Below are positions 10,816-22,390 of a DNA stretch of 64,000 nucleotides, piece after piece. Each line of letters begins with the position of its first letter. Positions within the stretch are counted from its first letter, which is position 1. The notes under the pieces are model-generated. The model was not told the DNA's origin. It saw only the letters and a program-made list of their open reading frames with translations, and did not search any database. The position numbers and the translations under genes were made by a program. The DNA is from Psococerastis gibbosa. Its lineage: Eukaryota; Arthropoda; Insecta; Psocodea; Psocidae. Where the stretch lies: contig OZ020486.1 in assembly GCA_963971405.1 (NCBI GenBank), positions 31,643,419 through 31,707,418 on the forward strand. The letters run 5' to 3'.

Positions 10816-12719
10816 AGGCACACTCTTACATGTGTGAAAAATCAAATATCACTTGAAATTTCTATCCAAAAACTGTGAAAAATATCACATCCCTTAGAGG
10901 AAATGTTTTTTAGCATTTTAATACATAATAAAAATGTGGCTGTTTCTAACATCGATTTTAGAATTATTGCACTTGGTTTGTAAAAAATACCGGACAGTGA
11001 AGGAGGTAGAAGGGAGTTCAAAACCTGTGGCCAATTAGTGCGATGTTAGTGATGGCCACATAGCATACCTAGGTATATCATCAAAATTCGAAGTGTAGAG
11101 AAGTATTTATTCTATGGGATGAGAAATTTCACGTGGCTCTACAACCGATATTTTCCGTGAGATTTGATTTTGTTAAAAAAACAGATGTTGGGGGTGGGGT
11201 TGCCATTTTTTTTCTCGAAACAAAGTACATCTGACTTTTGAGAAGGAAAATAAAGAGTACAATATTTAAAAAAAAGAGTAATTAGTATATTTACTGTTAA
11301 ATGAGTCAAAATCACGTCGAAAATACACTTTAACATTGTATTGTAAATCAGGGGGGGTCCAAATGACGAGCTATTTACTATTTAAAACAATATTTTTTTG
11401 AGGTTTTCGCAGAATTTAACAGGTTCACATTTTAAAGCTACTAAAAGCCTCTTCACCGTGTAAAATCTAAATTTATGTAAATAAATAGCTCATTTCTAAT
11501 TAAATTTATTGATGGCTTGTTCCTTTCATCCCGCCACTTCCCATCCATTATCGAAAATATTTTGTTTCTTAAATGTTTTATAGAAATAGTATTTTTGCTT
11601 GCTCTAAATGACTTTCAGTTTGTATAGTAGGTATAGTACACATACATGAAAAAGAGTACAATACTCTGAAATAGAGTGTACGGTTGGCACCCCCAACTTG
11701 GGGGTGTCCAATTTGCTCTTAATGGTTCAGTTGATAAAGAGTTGCTTTATGTGTTTGTAATTCGGTATGGTACCGACGTCTAACAGACACAATTTTGGCA
11801 AATAAAAACACGCAAACAGTGAAAGCGTAAATTGGACATGAAAAGAGAATTCTGGCTGATCCTGTGGACAAACAAGTCGTGTGCAGTAACTGTCGGACAG
11901 CCTATTATCCACAGGGTGGCCTGACAGAGGGACATAAACTCAATGTAAACAAATAAACACAGCACAGGGGTTGGAAGGACGACGCATGTTAAAAATTCAT
12001 CCGGTTGACGCGACCGCAGGGCCACGCCTTTCTCATTTCTGGAAAGGGGCTGCTGATTTAGCGAACCCTGTTTTTCAACAAAAAGTTATTACTAGACTAC
12101 TCTAGTACAAGGTTCTTTTATAAATATTAAAAAAAAAAAATCATCCAAATATAACCTGAACGAAAAACATTGCAGTTTTGTTAGGTCTCTGCCCTACGCA
12201 AAGAATCGGAAAAGGCAATGATTATACTATATCTGGCCGTTACTTTTTATATCAGACACAAAGGAAATGTCAGCAAATATCAATGCAGGTACAGTAAGGG
12301 AACCAATCTAAAATTCAAGGCGCTTTAAAAATAGTCACCGATGTCTAGTACTAATAGTAGCTGATGTGTATAGCTATGTATAGCATTTACTGAAACTTGC
12401 CAGGAGATTAGGTACAACCGCCAGTCTTGAATGGAGCAGATAGGTTAGGTAAATAACGGTAGACTTTGGACCCGAACTTGGTTATGTCACGCTAGTGCGC
12501 CTGTTACATATTGTGTAAATGTCTCAGCTTGTGTATTGTCTCTATTGACAGATGTTTTAGACGCCAACGACAAGGCCATCCAGGCCGCAACGTTTGGAAC
12601 GTTCTATAACCGGACACGTTAAAAAGGGTGGATTTTAGGGGAGGGGAGGTCAGGGGGTCTGGACCCCCCCCCCCCAAAAAAAAGGAACTTACACTAGATA
12701 ACTCAAAGGTAGAAGGAAG
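10816..12719. other. Intronic stretch without recognised gene
   Basis: AT-rich, with short open frames that I regard as chance. A G/C-rich patch at about 12620-12676 includes twelve C in a row and may be one end of a TIR element. A partial repeat-B-like block (CTCAGCTTGTGTATTGTCTC) lies near 12520. Confidence 0.4.
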
Positions 12720-12992
12720 CTGCATCAAGGTACTTTAATATATAAAATCCTCAATGGCTTTGCTCCTTCATACTTTCGGTCCTTTTTTCAGCCTCTGTCA
12801 AACCGTCACTACAACACTCGAAGGGACGATCTTCTCGTTATACCTACTCATTTAACCCAAACCTTTCATGCCTCCTTCCTCGTCTCGTCAGTTCTCCTAT
12901 GGAACTCCCTCCCCACCCACATAAAAGAATCTCCCTCTCTTCCAATTTTCAAAGTTCGCTATCGGGAGCATCTAATTAGACTAATACACTAG
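12720..12992 (+). pseudogene. LINE-B ORF2 C-terminal fragment
   Basis: The frame from about 12720 to TAG at 12990-12992 reads IYKILNGFAPSYF near its start and SSVLLWNSLPTHIKES and LPIFKVRYREHL near its end. The combination IYKIL..APSY, YNTR, LWNSLP..IK and FK is the classic C-terminal tail after the reverse transcriptase in CR1/L2/Jockey-like LINEs. All catalytic domains are lost to 5' truncation. The remaining frame has no stop, so the insertion is not very old. Confidence 0.8.
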
Positions 12993-13187
12993 ATTCGCCA
13001 AGATCTGATGTGGTTTCGCTCTCCATGTGTGAATGAGTGTGTGAATGAGTGTTATCATTTTTTGTGTATTGCAACTATTTTTGTATTTACAGCTCTGTAA
13101 CAATAATTAACTAGCCCTCTAGTTGAGTGTAAGAAAGGGCCCGAAGGCCCTAACTCCGCTAGGGGAGCCTAGTGCAATAAAGAAACA

Positions 13188-13220
<33 letters not shown>

Positions 13221-13222
13221 AA
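12720..13222 (+). mobile_element. 5'-truncated LINE (LINE-B) with ATT-repeat tail
   Basis: The coding C-terminus (12720-12992) is followed by a 3' UTR and an ATT microsatellite tail (13190-13222). The 3' UTR contains CTAGTTGAGTGTAAGAAAGG, CCCGAAGGCCCTAACTC and GCTAGG. This UTR motif recurs as a solitary tail at 53711-53801 and as the 3' part of the SINEs at 29821, 58646 and 59314. That identifies LINE-B as a likely supplier of the machinery that moved those SINEs. Confidence 0.8.
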
Positions 13223-13359
13223 AATGGGTTTACAGTGGGAATTAAAAATACTAATGTTTTTTAATGTTATAATCCACTGAATCTGCCCGCTGACCCCCCA
13301 CCCTAAATTGGAGGCAAAATCCGCCCTTGCACGTTAGTATGTAAGTAAGTAAGTACTGT

Positions 13360-13470
13360 CGCTCGCAAGCAGTATGGATTGAAGGCGTATACCGTTTTGT
13401 CAGCGGCCAAAATTCAGTCAGAAACAGTACCAATAATGTTCGAAAAATCAATGAGGTCGTTGTTAGGGTA
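13360..13470 (-). repeat. Repeat-B-related fragment
   Basis: On the minus strand it contains blocks resembling repeat B (CCTCATTGATTTTTCGAACA, then GTTTCTGACTGAATTTTGG and CCGCTGACAAAACG). It is most like the copy at 58495-58640 and is strongly diverged. Confidence 0.35.
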
Positions 13471-13608
13471 CAGTTCAATAAGCCACAGAAGCAGGTCTAC
13501 GTAAAAAAAAACGCTGAAAATAATAATAGGAACAAAGGTATGATTTTGGGTTTCATCAGATTAAGGAAAATTGAAATTTGAATGTCGAGTCAGGGATTTT
13601 TCTGCTTC

Positions 13609-13754
13609 GACGCAAATTCCACCGACCTCGCTTTTGATAGTTACCGTGATACTAACGTGCTGGTAACAGACATTTTTAGACTGTCTTTAATGTCTGATAC
13701 CAGCACGTCAATATCACGGAAACTATCAAAAACTAGGTCGGTGGAATTTGCGCC
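13609..13754. mobile_element. MITE family F, copy 1 (146 bp, near-perfect palindrome)
   Basis: Left arm GACGCAAATTCCACCGACC and its complement at the right end (GGTCGGTGGAATTTGCGCC). The arms extend inward as a palindrome of about 60 bp per side. It is flanked by the 3-bp direct repeat TTC (13606-13608, 13755-13757). TTCCACCGACCTCG termini are shared with elements at 25.8, 40.2 and 51.9 kb. No coding capacity. Confidence 0.8.
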
Positions 13755-15110
13755 TTCAGCAGCTTAGCACTTAAATTAAAGACGGTAGATAGCAATAAAA
13801 ATAACTTTATTATTACCATCAAAAGTATTTACCGCAGCTTTACAGTCGCTAGGCTACCTAGATAGCAAGAGTTGCGTAATCTCGAAATAGAGGGAAATTC
13901 CTATGCTAATCATTACCATTGCAATAATTAAATAAATTTCTCATCTTGAATGCATTTATTTGATTGACCCCTCCCAGAAAAAATTAGAAATAACGCCACT
14001 GCGCGACACCACTATTCTGATTTAAAATTCTGAGCTTCTAAACAATAAGCATTGCATCCTACCCACCTATAAAAAGGAGCTTTCATAACGAAACCCCTAC
14101 TAAAAATAATCTAACTAAAACCACAAAAACAAGAGACAATCCCGCAAGTACCGGGACAAATAATGCAAAGTGAAAAATACACAAAAATACAGTCGTGACT
14201 AAAAAATTAAATCTCCAACAACGCTCCCGTAATTTCCGGGAGAACAGGTTTTTTCCCTCCGCGCGGAAAAATGGCGCGGCGTACTCGCAAGGAGACCAGA
14301 AAACCTGCTAATAAACAATGAGTGTAGAGCGACAAGGAGGACAGGGAAGCACAAGATGATATCATAAAGTTGAATTTATGTAGACTGTGGGGTAGCAGGC
14401 GAGCGCGTTAATTATTCAAAGACTGAAAAAAATCTTTCCAGCTGCAGAGAACTCTGGGTAATGGAGGTGCTACGTTTTAACACAATTTATGTTATGATCT
14501 CCTCCACAATCCAGAGATTGAACATTTATCCCCCACTCCCATCTTCCCTTAGCTTCTAGTGGTTGCCAGAGCGTAGGGACATTTTCCTGACTGCTGGTTC
14601 TATACTCTGCAGCGGGCTTACTATGCCGTTTGGTGTTAACTTATTCTTGGGGTTAAAAATGTAAACAAAACAATTTTGAGGAGTAGAATTATTCGTTCAT
14701 AAACTGTCTTGTTTACATTTTTAATCCCAGGTCAAGATCATCTTCACCTACAATGCCACTGCCAACGACTTGTAATTATAACGAAAAACACGTGATCAGC
14801 AATGTTGCACTTGTACTTCGAGATTATAAGGAACCATTCCTTTTTAAATACATAATTCAGGCCCAGAGGGAATAGTTTCATACTATATAGCGCACGACCC
14901 TACGAGAAGTATTAGAGGCGTCAAGTTTTAGAATGATGGAGGGGGCAAAACTAAGTAGACCTTATGACGTCATCAGGCAAGATTTAAGGAAAAATTGAAA
15001 ATATAAGATAAAAATAGTAGGGTTTTACGCATTTTAATAGTTGTAAAGTATAGCTGTAGATTTTACAAAGCTAAAAAAGGAATGTTTATATTCATATTGC
15101 TGCAAAGGGG
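13755..15110. other. Intronic stretch with one small MITE
   Basis: No gene recognised. It contains the short MITE copy at 14649-14731 and otherwise unremarkable AT-rich DNA. Confidence 0.4.
14649..14731. repeat. Short MITE-like repeat, copy 3
   Basis: GGGGTTAAAAATGTAAACAA at the left and GTTTACATTTTTAATCCCAG at the right, near reverse complements, in an 83-bp unit matching the copy at 2155-2232. Confidence 0.6.
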
Positions 15111-15149
15111 ACCATGAAGTATGAACCACGTCATACAATGCTCGAGGCT

Positions 15150-15206
15150 GGGGGGGGGGGGGGGGCAAAGCACCCCAAAAGGAGTTGGACCGTGCCCCCC
15201 CCCCCC
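15150..15206. repeat. Paired G16 and C12 homopolymers
   Basis: Sixteen G (15150-15165) and twelve C (15195-15206) about 30 bp apart could form a hairpin. The same G-run/C-run pairing appears near 60.42-60.46 kb. Homopolymer lengths in assemblies are error-prone. Confidence 0.6.
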
Positions 15207-15259
15207 AACTTTACGCCCCTGGGAAATATAATAAAAAGATATTTGGTCAATTTTTCCAT

Positions 15260-15445
15260 CATTTGTGATTTAAAAAAAGTTGAGATTTTTGTTTTAAGGA
15301 GACTATTATGTAGATACTTAACTTATTTATATATATATATCTGACTGATATGACTATATAACTTAATTTATAATAGATAAGTTAAGTATCTACATAATAG
15401 CCTCCTTAAAACAAAAATCTTCTCAACTTTTTTTTATCACAAATG
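15260..15445. repeat. Near-perfect palindrome of about 186 bp
   Basis: CATTTGTGATTTAAAAAAAG and the next 45 bp on the left are matched by their complement on the right, ending CTTTTTTTTATCACAAATG. Arms are about 65 bp, around an AT-rich loop containing a TATATATA run. The transcript would be a long hairpin. No other copy is seen in the window. Confidence 0.75.
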
Positions 15446-18400
15446 TGGAATACACGCCTTATTGAGTCAAATATATTAGTGTCTCTTTCCGATATCAGTA
15501 GATTATTTTTTCTCTGTAAAAATGTTTAAATTCTATAGTATATATAGACACGCTCCCACAGATGTCATAAAACAAGAATTTGGAGTGGAGATAAGAATGG
15601 AAATGGGAAAAGTAGAATCTTGTCCCGAAGAGGACCTGGTTTTTCTTGAGGTTATATATCTTGAGGGATTTGCGCTCTGCTTTATACACAACGGTTGGCT
15701 AGGGATACCAGCCATAAATCCCGAGAATCTGAGAATTTTCCAAGCAATGCCGCTTGAGTTTCCCAATCCACCGAGAACAGCGCCACCCGTTGGAAATGCT
15801 CCAAATCCATTATTCTCCATAGAGTAGGATTTATGATTTTCTTGGATACCGTCAGAGCTTGAAAGCATTAATAATTCTGTGCGATTTAAGAAATAATATT
15901 GCAGAGAATATTTTTTTTTTTTTATTTTAGACAAATTTTGAACGTTTCCCATAAAGCTGACCACTTGAGTATTCCTTTGCTTAAAAAAAAAAAAGTTAAT
16001 AGCCAGATTAGACAAACAAAACAAGTTACCCGCATCTACGCCACTGCCTATAATTTTACAATATAACAATGTGAAAATAATTCACTAAAGCTAAGCCAGT
16101 TGATAACCCTACGGTTATATTTTTAACAATAATTTCACATTTACGAATAAGGATTAAATAAAATAATAATAAAGCGAAGTATACCTACGTACATTGTATG
16201 TTTGCTTATTTATTTTCGCTTTTATTCAAATTTAACACTGTTGATTGAGTTTTCCATGTTACCATGTGATATCTGAGTAGGTACCTACACTACCCCTACT
16301 GCAGTAGTAACTCTTTTCGAACAAAACTACCTAAATACTAATCTCGAGTTACCTACAGTAACCCTTGTAACCATTCACAAACCTTTTCCTCCATCGAAAA
16401 CTCTTGAACCGCTACAGTAGATCAAATTATTTTTGTTCACCCAAGTATCTTAATCCTACAGAACCGTATTGATTAGAGAAATCCCCGAGAACAAAGAAGA
16501 AAAAGAACCGTTGCACAAGAGTGCTGGAGGCAAAATCAGAAACACGTACAACAACAGACAATTCTCCTGTCTTCACTTCTGTTTTTATGGTTTCGTCCGC
16601 GAACCAGAGCTCATTACCCGACAGATTTTCCATTTCCCGTAAGCTAAGCAGGCTTTTCCCTCCTTCCAGATGAGAAATCGTAAATACCCTCTAAATTTTT
16701 ATCATTTCCCCGCGCTTTAAATGCCTGCTCTCTTCCAGATTCTCTGCGAGTCTGTTCATTCTCACGTCTTGCCCAACGTTTTTTCTCAGCTGTCCTCCCC
16801 CTCCTTCTATTTCGATTTTCCAGGGCATATGGGTAGGTTGAGGAGATCCCAAGAGAGGTCAGGTTTGACTGGTCTGGAAGAGTTTTTCCAACCAAACTGA
16901 GCTGTCCAGAGTCAATTAATCCTAGCCTGGGCGGCTAGGCATTTTCTTTAGTTTCTGCAAATAATTAATATTTCACTATATCCCATAACAACGTGGTAAG
17001 AATATATTTTTGAAACATTTGCCTGTACATCATTTTAGTTTATGAAAAAAATGAATGGCTATGTGAAGGAGGCGGATCCTAGCCAAAAATAAATTGGCCG
17101 ATCCACAAAAATGAGGTAGTTCGCTGTAAATTACAAACCATGGCAACACTCGTGGGAAGGGGGATTGTGATTTGTGGGGAAATTTGGGAAATACAGAAAC
17201 AGATAAGTAGGTTTTTAATCATTTTACATGCACATTTTTAGACCCTGAGAGGTGAAAGCGGGTCGCCACTCTCTTCTAGATCCACCACTGATTGAGAAAT
17301 ATAAAAAAAATAACTTTTAAATATATTTTCTTCCTTCCTTCAACTACTAGTGAAATGAAATGAAATGAAGTGAAATGAAATGAAAAACTTCTTCATATTC
17401 GGCGAACCGCGAACTTTAGGCCCGAAGGGCTACTCTACTAGCCAACCTATTTTGGTTTACAAATTATTTTTCACATTAATTCACTAGTACAGTAGTTCTA
17501 ATTAATTATTGAAAATTTCCCCTTCCGTAGGCACACTTCAGACGTACTGTCAGACACCATTCAAACCCGCATTGAAAGACGTGAAAATGTAAAGGAAAAC
17601 CAACACACGCTAGTCATCCACAGACACAAAGCTATCATCTCCGATTATGACCTTAAAAGAGTTAACACAATATCACACCCCTGATACCCGACCTTCCCCT
17701 AGGAGACCAGAAAGGGACGAGCAGTCTAATGTCGCGAGCAATCTCAATCAATGCAATTAGTAGCTGGATAGGGAAATTCGGGGGGAAGCGGGCCTCGAAC
17801 CCAGGCGTCCCCAGTGGCCGGCCCCGTCGTTTAGCCGTGCGGGGCAATAGAAATTACGAGGGTGGCCCTTAATTGCGTGAAAGAGGCCAGGGGGTGAGTT
17901 AGGACAGCTGCTGACGCACTCTACGGCTATCCTGGCTGCAATTGATTTCTACAGCTTTCTTTCGGATCTCCCCTTGTACCATTTGTTATTTATGACCTAA
18001 ATCATCTATCCCATCCGTTTTGTTTTCCTTCAAAGTTTTTGATAAACTTTTATGGGGATGGCTAACTGTTCCGCGCCTTTAAAAGGCTTTATCTTTGTCC
18101 AGCTCCATACACTTTGGTAGGCTATATTTAGGGTGGCAGCAACTATAGGTTTTCATATGGTAAGTGGAATCCAACGATAAAAGTTGGAACGTAAAGAAAC
18201 GTAAAGAACGTAGAAAATTGCCCTCTAAGTCACCGTTTTAAGTTTTTTTTATCACTTCAGGGAGCCTACCCAACAGCAGTCTAAAAGACATGCAACTAGC
18301 GCTCTCATCGGCTAATAATAACTTGACGCACAATTTATGACGGCAGGTGTGCTTACCCTGGTACACACGTGTGTTACCTTTAGACCTAGCTGTCAAGACT

Positions 18401-20370
18401 CAAAATTGAATCATAATTATGCAATAAAAGGACAATCGTTAGCACAACACTGCACCAAACATACTCATGTCCTATTTAAGGGCTTCTGATTTAAATAATT
18501 AGATCAAATCATCCTTAAAATGCGATCATCATAATTGCACTACCGTAACTGTTTCACGACGGGCCCCCGGGACTTCACCAGACCCGCGCTAGAATACGCG
18601 GGAAGTATCCCCGCTATGCAAAGCCTTCTGCAAATATTCGCAAATGTATCATTTAAATCATAATCGTCATAATTTATTAAAAGACAAAATAGAAGATTCA
18701 ACAAAAACAAAAATGATACGAATGGGCTACTGTAGATCGAGTCAACAGACGACAGCCTGCCTTTTTTTGAGCCTAATCAAATTAACCGTTTAATGCAATA
18801 ACTCCCTCTATATTTTTGAGAGAGCGGCTACTGAAGTATATACACCCCAAAATGAGAAATGCACCATCCAACACCCGAACAGCTCAAGAGCTTCACTCAG
18901 TGGGAACAAGAAAAATATTTTGCCAGAGGGAAAGCACAATCTAAATTTGTTAAGTTGATCGCTACAAACCCTTCTAACTTGAGCTTTTGACCTTACTAAA
19001 ATGAGGATTAAGGGTGTCTTCTTGGAAATCTCCCATCGTTTATTGTAAATAAAACTAAATGCTATGGTGTATGGCTTGAGGGCGAGAGCTCTTTTAAAAT
19101 TTCCTGCTTGAATTCACGGCTGAAGTGTTTAGACGGGCGGATTGCTCGTGTTGATTTTGCACAGTGCGGTAACCGAAATGTCTCCGCCAGAAAATTAAAT
19201 CAAAAATGTTATTGTAATATCTTTTGTTTTCAGTTGCCCTCAACTATGTCTTGTTCATATCAACCAAACAAATATTAACTTGGATGTTAAAAGTTCTAAG
19301 CAAAGATTGAAAATTTCCTCTCATAAATTTTCATAATTTCACATACAATATAACTTACGCTCTTACTGCAGATTAAAGGTAACGGGCAACTCAAAATTTG
19401 CGAGTTTCGAGTAAATGCCAAAAACGGTTTTCGCGTTTTTTGCAGTAGGCTGCTGAATGCGCCACACCGAACGAATTCGAATGCCTTCCTGGTAAATTAC
19501 AGTATATGGGAACTAGCGACAATTTATTTCCTTAAATAAAATGTTAAGAAAATGGAAAAACGTGATATTCATGACCTGACCTGATCCTGCCGTTAATGCT
19601 GTTCCTACGAATAATATTTCTGGGACGTCAAGACATTTCTTATAGGATGTTTTCTCTGAAAAAGAAATGAAAGTCAAAGCCGCTGATGAAGCTCTGGAAG
19701 AAGCAGAGGTTTCAGTGATTGCTGACTGCGTCCCATGGGAACTGCATGTCAAAAGTCCCCCTCAGTTGTGATTGGGCGCGACGGCAGAGATGAGACCTTT
19801 CAAATTTAATAACGACCCCCCCTCCCCCTGCTGGCTACGGTATCCCTAAGCTTCATGTTGCAAGTAGCTCTTTCACCCCCCCCCTCCTCTTCGTACATGT
19901 TACAAATACATAGCAATTGCATCCCCTCTATTCGTATGCAGTTTTGCAGTTCCCCCTTTAACTGTTATGTGCAATGATCATGAATATTATTCCTATATTA
20001 TATGCTGTTGTATTGTAGCATTTATATATTTACGTTTGGCGCCAAGTGTAGATATTATAGATATTATATTATCAGTGGCGGGTTTACCAGTAGGCAACTG
20101 AAGCAAATGCCTTTATCCGCGCCCGCGGACACTCTTTAAATTTTTTTTGGGTGCATATTATGTAAAAAAAAAATTAAAATAATTTATTATGCATAACATT
20201 TTAGTTAAGGAAAGTAGGTTATTTTGATTATAAACATTTAAAAAAAATAGTGGTTTTATTAGTAACCCCCTCCCCCACTATACATACAATAATTATTAAT
20301 GTAGTGTCCGCGACAAGGGCAATGCCTATATCTGCACAAAAGCCAAAACCGCCCCTGTATATTATTAGTC
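15446..20370. other. Intronic stretch, no gene recognised
   Basis: Open frames at 15522-15827 (+) and 15533-16069 (-) overlap on opposite strands and have no recognisable domain; I do not call either. A GAAAT-type microsatellite lies at about 17350-17385. A tRNA-like segment at about 17775-17850 (minus, with GGGTTCGAGGCCC as B box) is too degenerate to call a gene and may be a SINE head. C-rich patches occur near 19820 and 19876. Confidence 0.4.
17775..17850 (-). repeat. Possible tRNA-derived SINE head
   Basis: On the minus strand GCACGGCTAAACGACGGGG resembles an A box and D-arm, and TGGGTTCGAGGCCCG is a good B box. The acceptor stem is not convincing and no second copy was found. Confidence 0.3.
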
Positions 20371-20374
20371 AAAA

Positions 20375-20535
20375 GAGTAATCAACAGGGAGATACAAGGA
20401 AAAAGACCACCAGGGAGGCCGAAAGTTGTACTGATAAGAAAGATCGAGAAGATATGAACCGAGGACGCACAGAACAGGACTGTGTGGAAGCACTGCTGTC
20501 GTGCCCCCGACCCGATAAGGCGCAGTAAAAGTAAA
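20375..20535 (+). pseudogene. LINE reverse-transcriptase tail fragment 1
   Basis: The frame reads GRPKVVLIRKIEKI, a stop, then TEDAQNRTVWKHCCRAPDP. The pair GRP...AQ(D/N)R..W....RA.DP is the usual C-terminal tail of several LINE clades. One in-frame stop shows decay. The extent is set only by where the similarity can be read. Confidence 0.5.
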
Positions 20536-20589
20536 GTAAAAGTAAGTATATAATATCGCAACGTCTATTAAGCTACATTATAACATTTC

Positions 20590-20840
20590 CGAACCATATG
20601 TTACGTGCACAACGTCTAAGATGGCTGGGACACGTTGTAAGAATACAGAAAAATGCACAAAACCAAGCGCGAGGAGAAGTCTCACGAAACCGCTGGAAGG
20701 GCGAATTAGAAACTTATTGAACTGAACTTACTAAAATTGGAAAATTAGAAAGTTGAGAGTTCGTAGTTGGTGGAGCGTCGTGCAAAACCGAAATGACTCA
20801 AGGAACGTTGTCGGGCAGGCCATCCAAAGCCTATACAGGG
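20590..20840 (+). pseudogene. LINE reverse-transcriptase tail fragment 2
   Basis: MLRAQRLRWLGHVVRIQ is the typical RLRWLGHV.RM block that follows the RT domain in RTE/I-like LINEs. Downstream stops interrupt the frame, with a weak GRPSKAYTG match near the end. It lies directly beside fragment 1 and may belong to a different element. Confidence 0.6.
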
Positions 20841-20846
20841 CTTTAG

Positions 20847-21019
20847 AGCAGCCTGATCATGGCGATTATAATACCGGTATTTATTTAATCCCCTGGTATT
20901 AAAAATGTAAACAAACAAATTTTGAATAGCACTTTCCATTATAAAATTATCTTGTTTACATTTTTAATACCAGGGGATTAAATAAATACCGGTATTATAA
21001 TCGCCATGATCAGGCTGCT
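20847..21019. repeat. Palindrome of about 173 bp around a short MITE
   Basis: AGCAGCCTGATCATGGCGAT at the left is repeated in complement at the right, and the match continues through ACCGGTATTTATTTAATCCC on both sides. The core is the short MITE repeat (TTAAAAATGTAAAC...GTTTACATTTTTAA). The palindrome is thus much longer than in the other copies, either because this family has extended arms or because flanking DNA was duplicated. Confidence 0.75.
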
Positions 21020-21689
21020 GGAAGACATTAGTGGGGTTTTCTGAATTCATTTGCATTATGATTAAACCCTAATTTGTGGTCAAGTCAAAGTCTTTCACCA
21101 TCCATAACGAAATAATGCAAAGGAAAAACAGCAATTCATTTCGAATCCTCTTCAAGGCCAAAGGCCCAGTATAAGAAAGACATTCATTCCAGATTTTTCT
21201 CATGATCCCTTGATGGCGAATGAAAGTTCACAACCGGGAATTTCTCCAAGTAGGGAGATGCTTACGTTTCCTTTCTAAACACGTCCCAACCAGGCATCAT
21301 TTTTCATTTTGTCTAAAAGATCTATATATCTGAGACGGGGATTTTGATTTCACTCCATAGTACGGCTCGCTTTCTCCACTTTTTTTCTAAAAAGTTGCGT
21401 CTCTCTCATATACAGACTGTCTTTAATGTCTGTCTGTCTGCTACCTGTCAATATCAGTATCACTATCACTATCGAGGTCGGCTGACTTTGCGCCTAAGTT
21501 CATCGATTTCAGAAGCGGCTCTTTGCTAAGAGAACTTCATAGTTTCGAGTCTCAAAAACGGGCTAGAAGAACGCTGATTTCACTAAACATATTTTTTGTA
21601 AAATAGTGCAATTTCCAAAAATCATGGACATAAACAATGTAGCCCAAAAGTGCCTTTCATTTATTCACCTTAAAACGTTATGACTTAAT

Positions 21690-22306
21690 TATTATGAAAA
21701 CTGCCATGATTGAGGCAAAGGAGTCTATAGTCATCGCTGATTTGGGATTTTGTGTAAAAACCATAGGAATTGGTCGGATTCTCGATTTTCTTAGTTCAAA
21801 TCAAATTCAAATCAAATTTATTATTAAATCAAATCAAAACAACATTTACAATATTAAAATAGAAGTTAGGTAGCCTATCTCCCTTGCAGCAGGCATATTA
21901 TCCCTGCTGATCAGAAATATTTATATTATAAAGTTTGGTATTTATGCGTCCCCTATTAAGCTTTTTCGTCACGTCACAATTGCAATTTTGGACTGTGAAT
22001 TCTGTAAATGTATGATACAAATCTTTTTGAGCAGCGATATCGGCAACTAGGAAAATTGAGACCAAATCTGAGCTTTCCTATAGTTTTTACACAAATCACA
22101 AGTCAGCCACGTTGCCCCAATCATGGCAGACTGATGGGAATAAATGTGTCGGCAAATTGTGTGCGAGTTTTACGGGTTTCGCCATTGCTCATACTTTCAT
22201 TTACGACCTACTGAGTCTTTATGACCTCTTTGGTATTCATGTGCCCCATAACTTTGTTCTTCGTCACGTCACAATAGCAATTTTGGACTGTGAATTCCGT
22301 AAGTTA
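21690..22306. repeat. Region of inverted and direct repeats
   Basis: CTGCCATGATTGAGGC...TTTTGTGTAAAAACCATAGG (about 21695-21770) is inverted at about 22078-22130 (CCTATAGTTTTTACACAAAT...CAATCATGGCAG). A TTCGTCACGTCACAAT-AGCAATTTTGG block of about 48 bp occurs in direct orientation near 21965 and 22259. This suggests a decayed TIR element. Confidence 0.45.
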
Positions 22307-22390
22307 TAGTACCATTTTTACGTCTTTTGTATCTTGTCGACCATGAATGAAGGATTTTTTTTCAGTTTTTCCGCGAGCAGCGCACAGTTA

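Noticed and set aside
15522-16069. Overlapping frames of 101 (+) and 178 (-) codons
   Set aside because: They are antisense to each other, with no domain, no splice support and low-complexity parts. I could not choose either.
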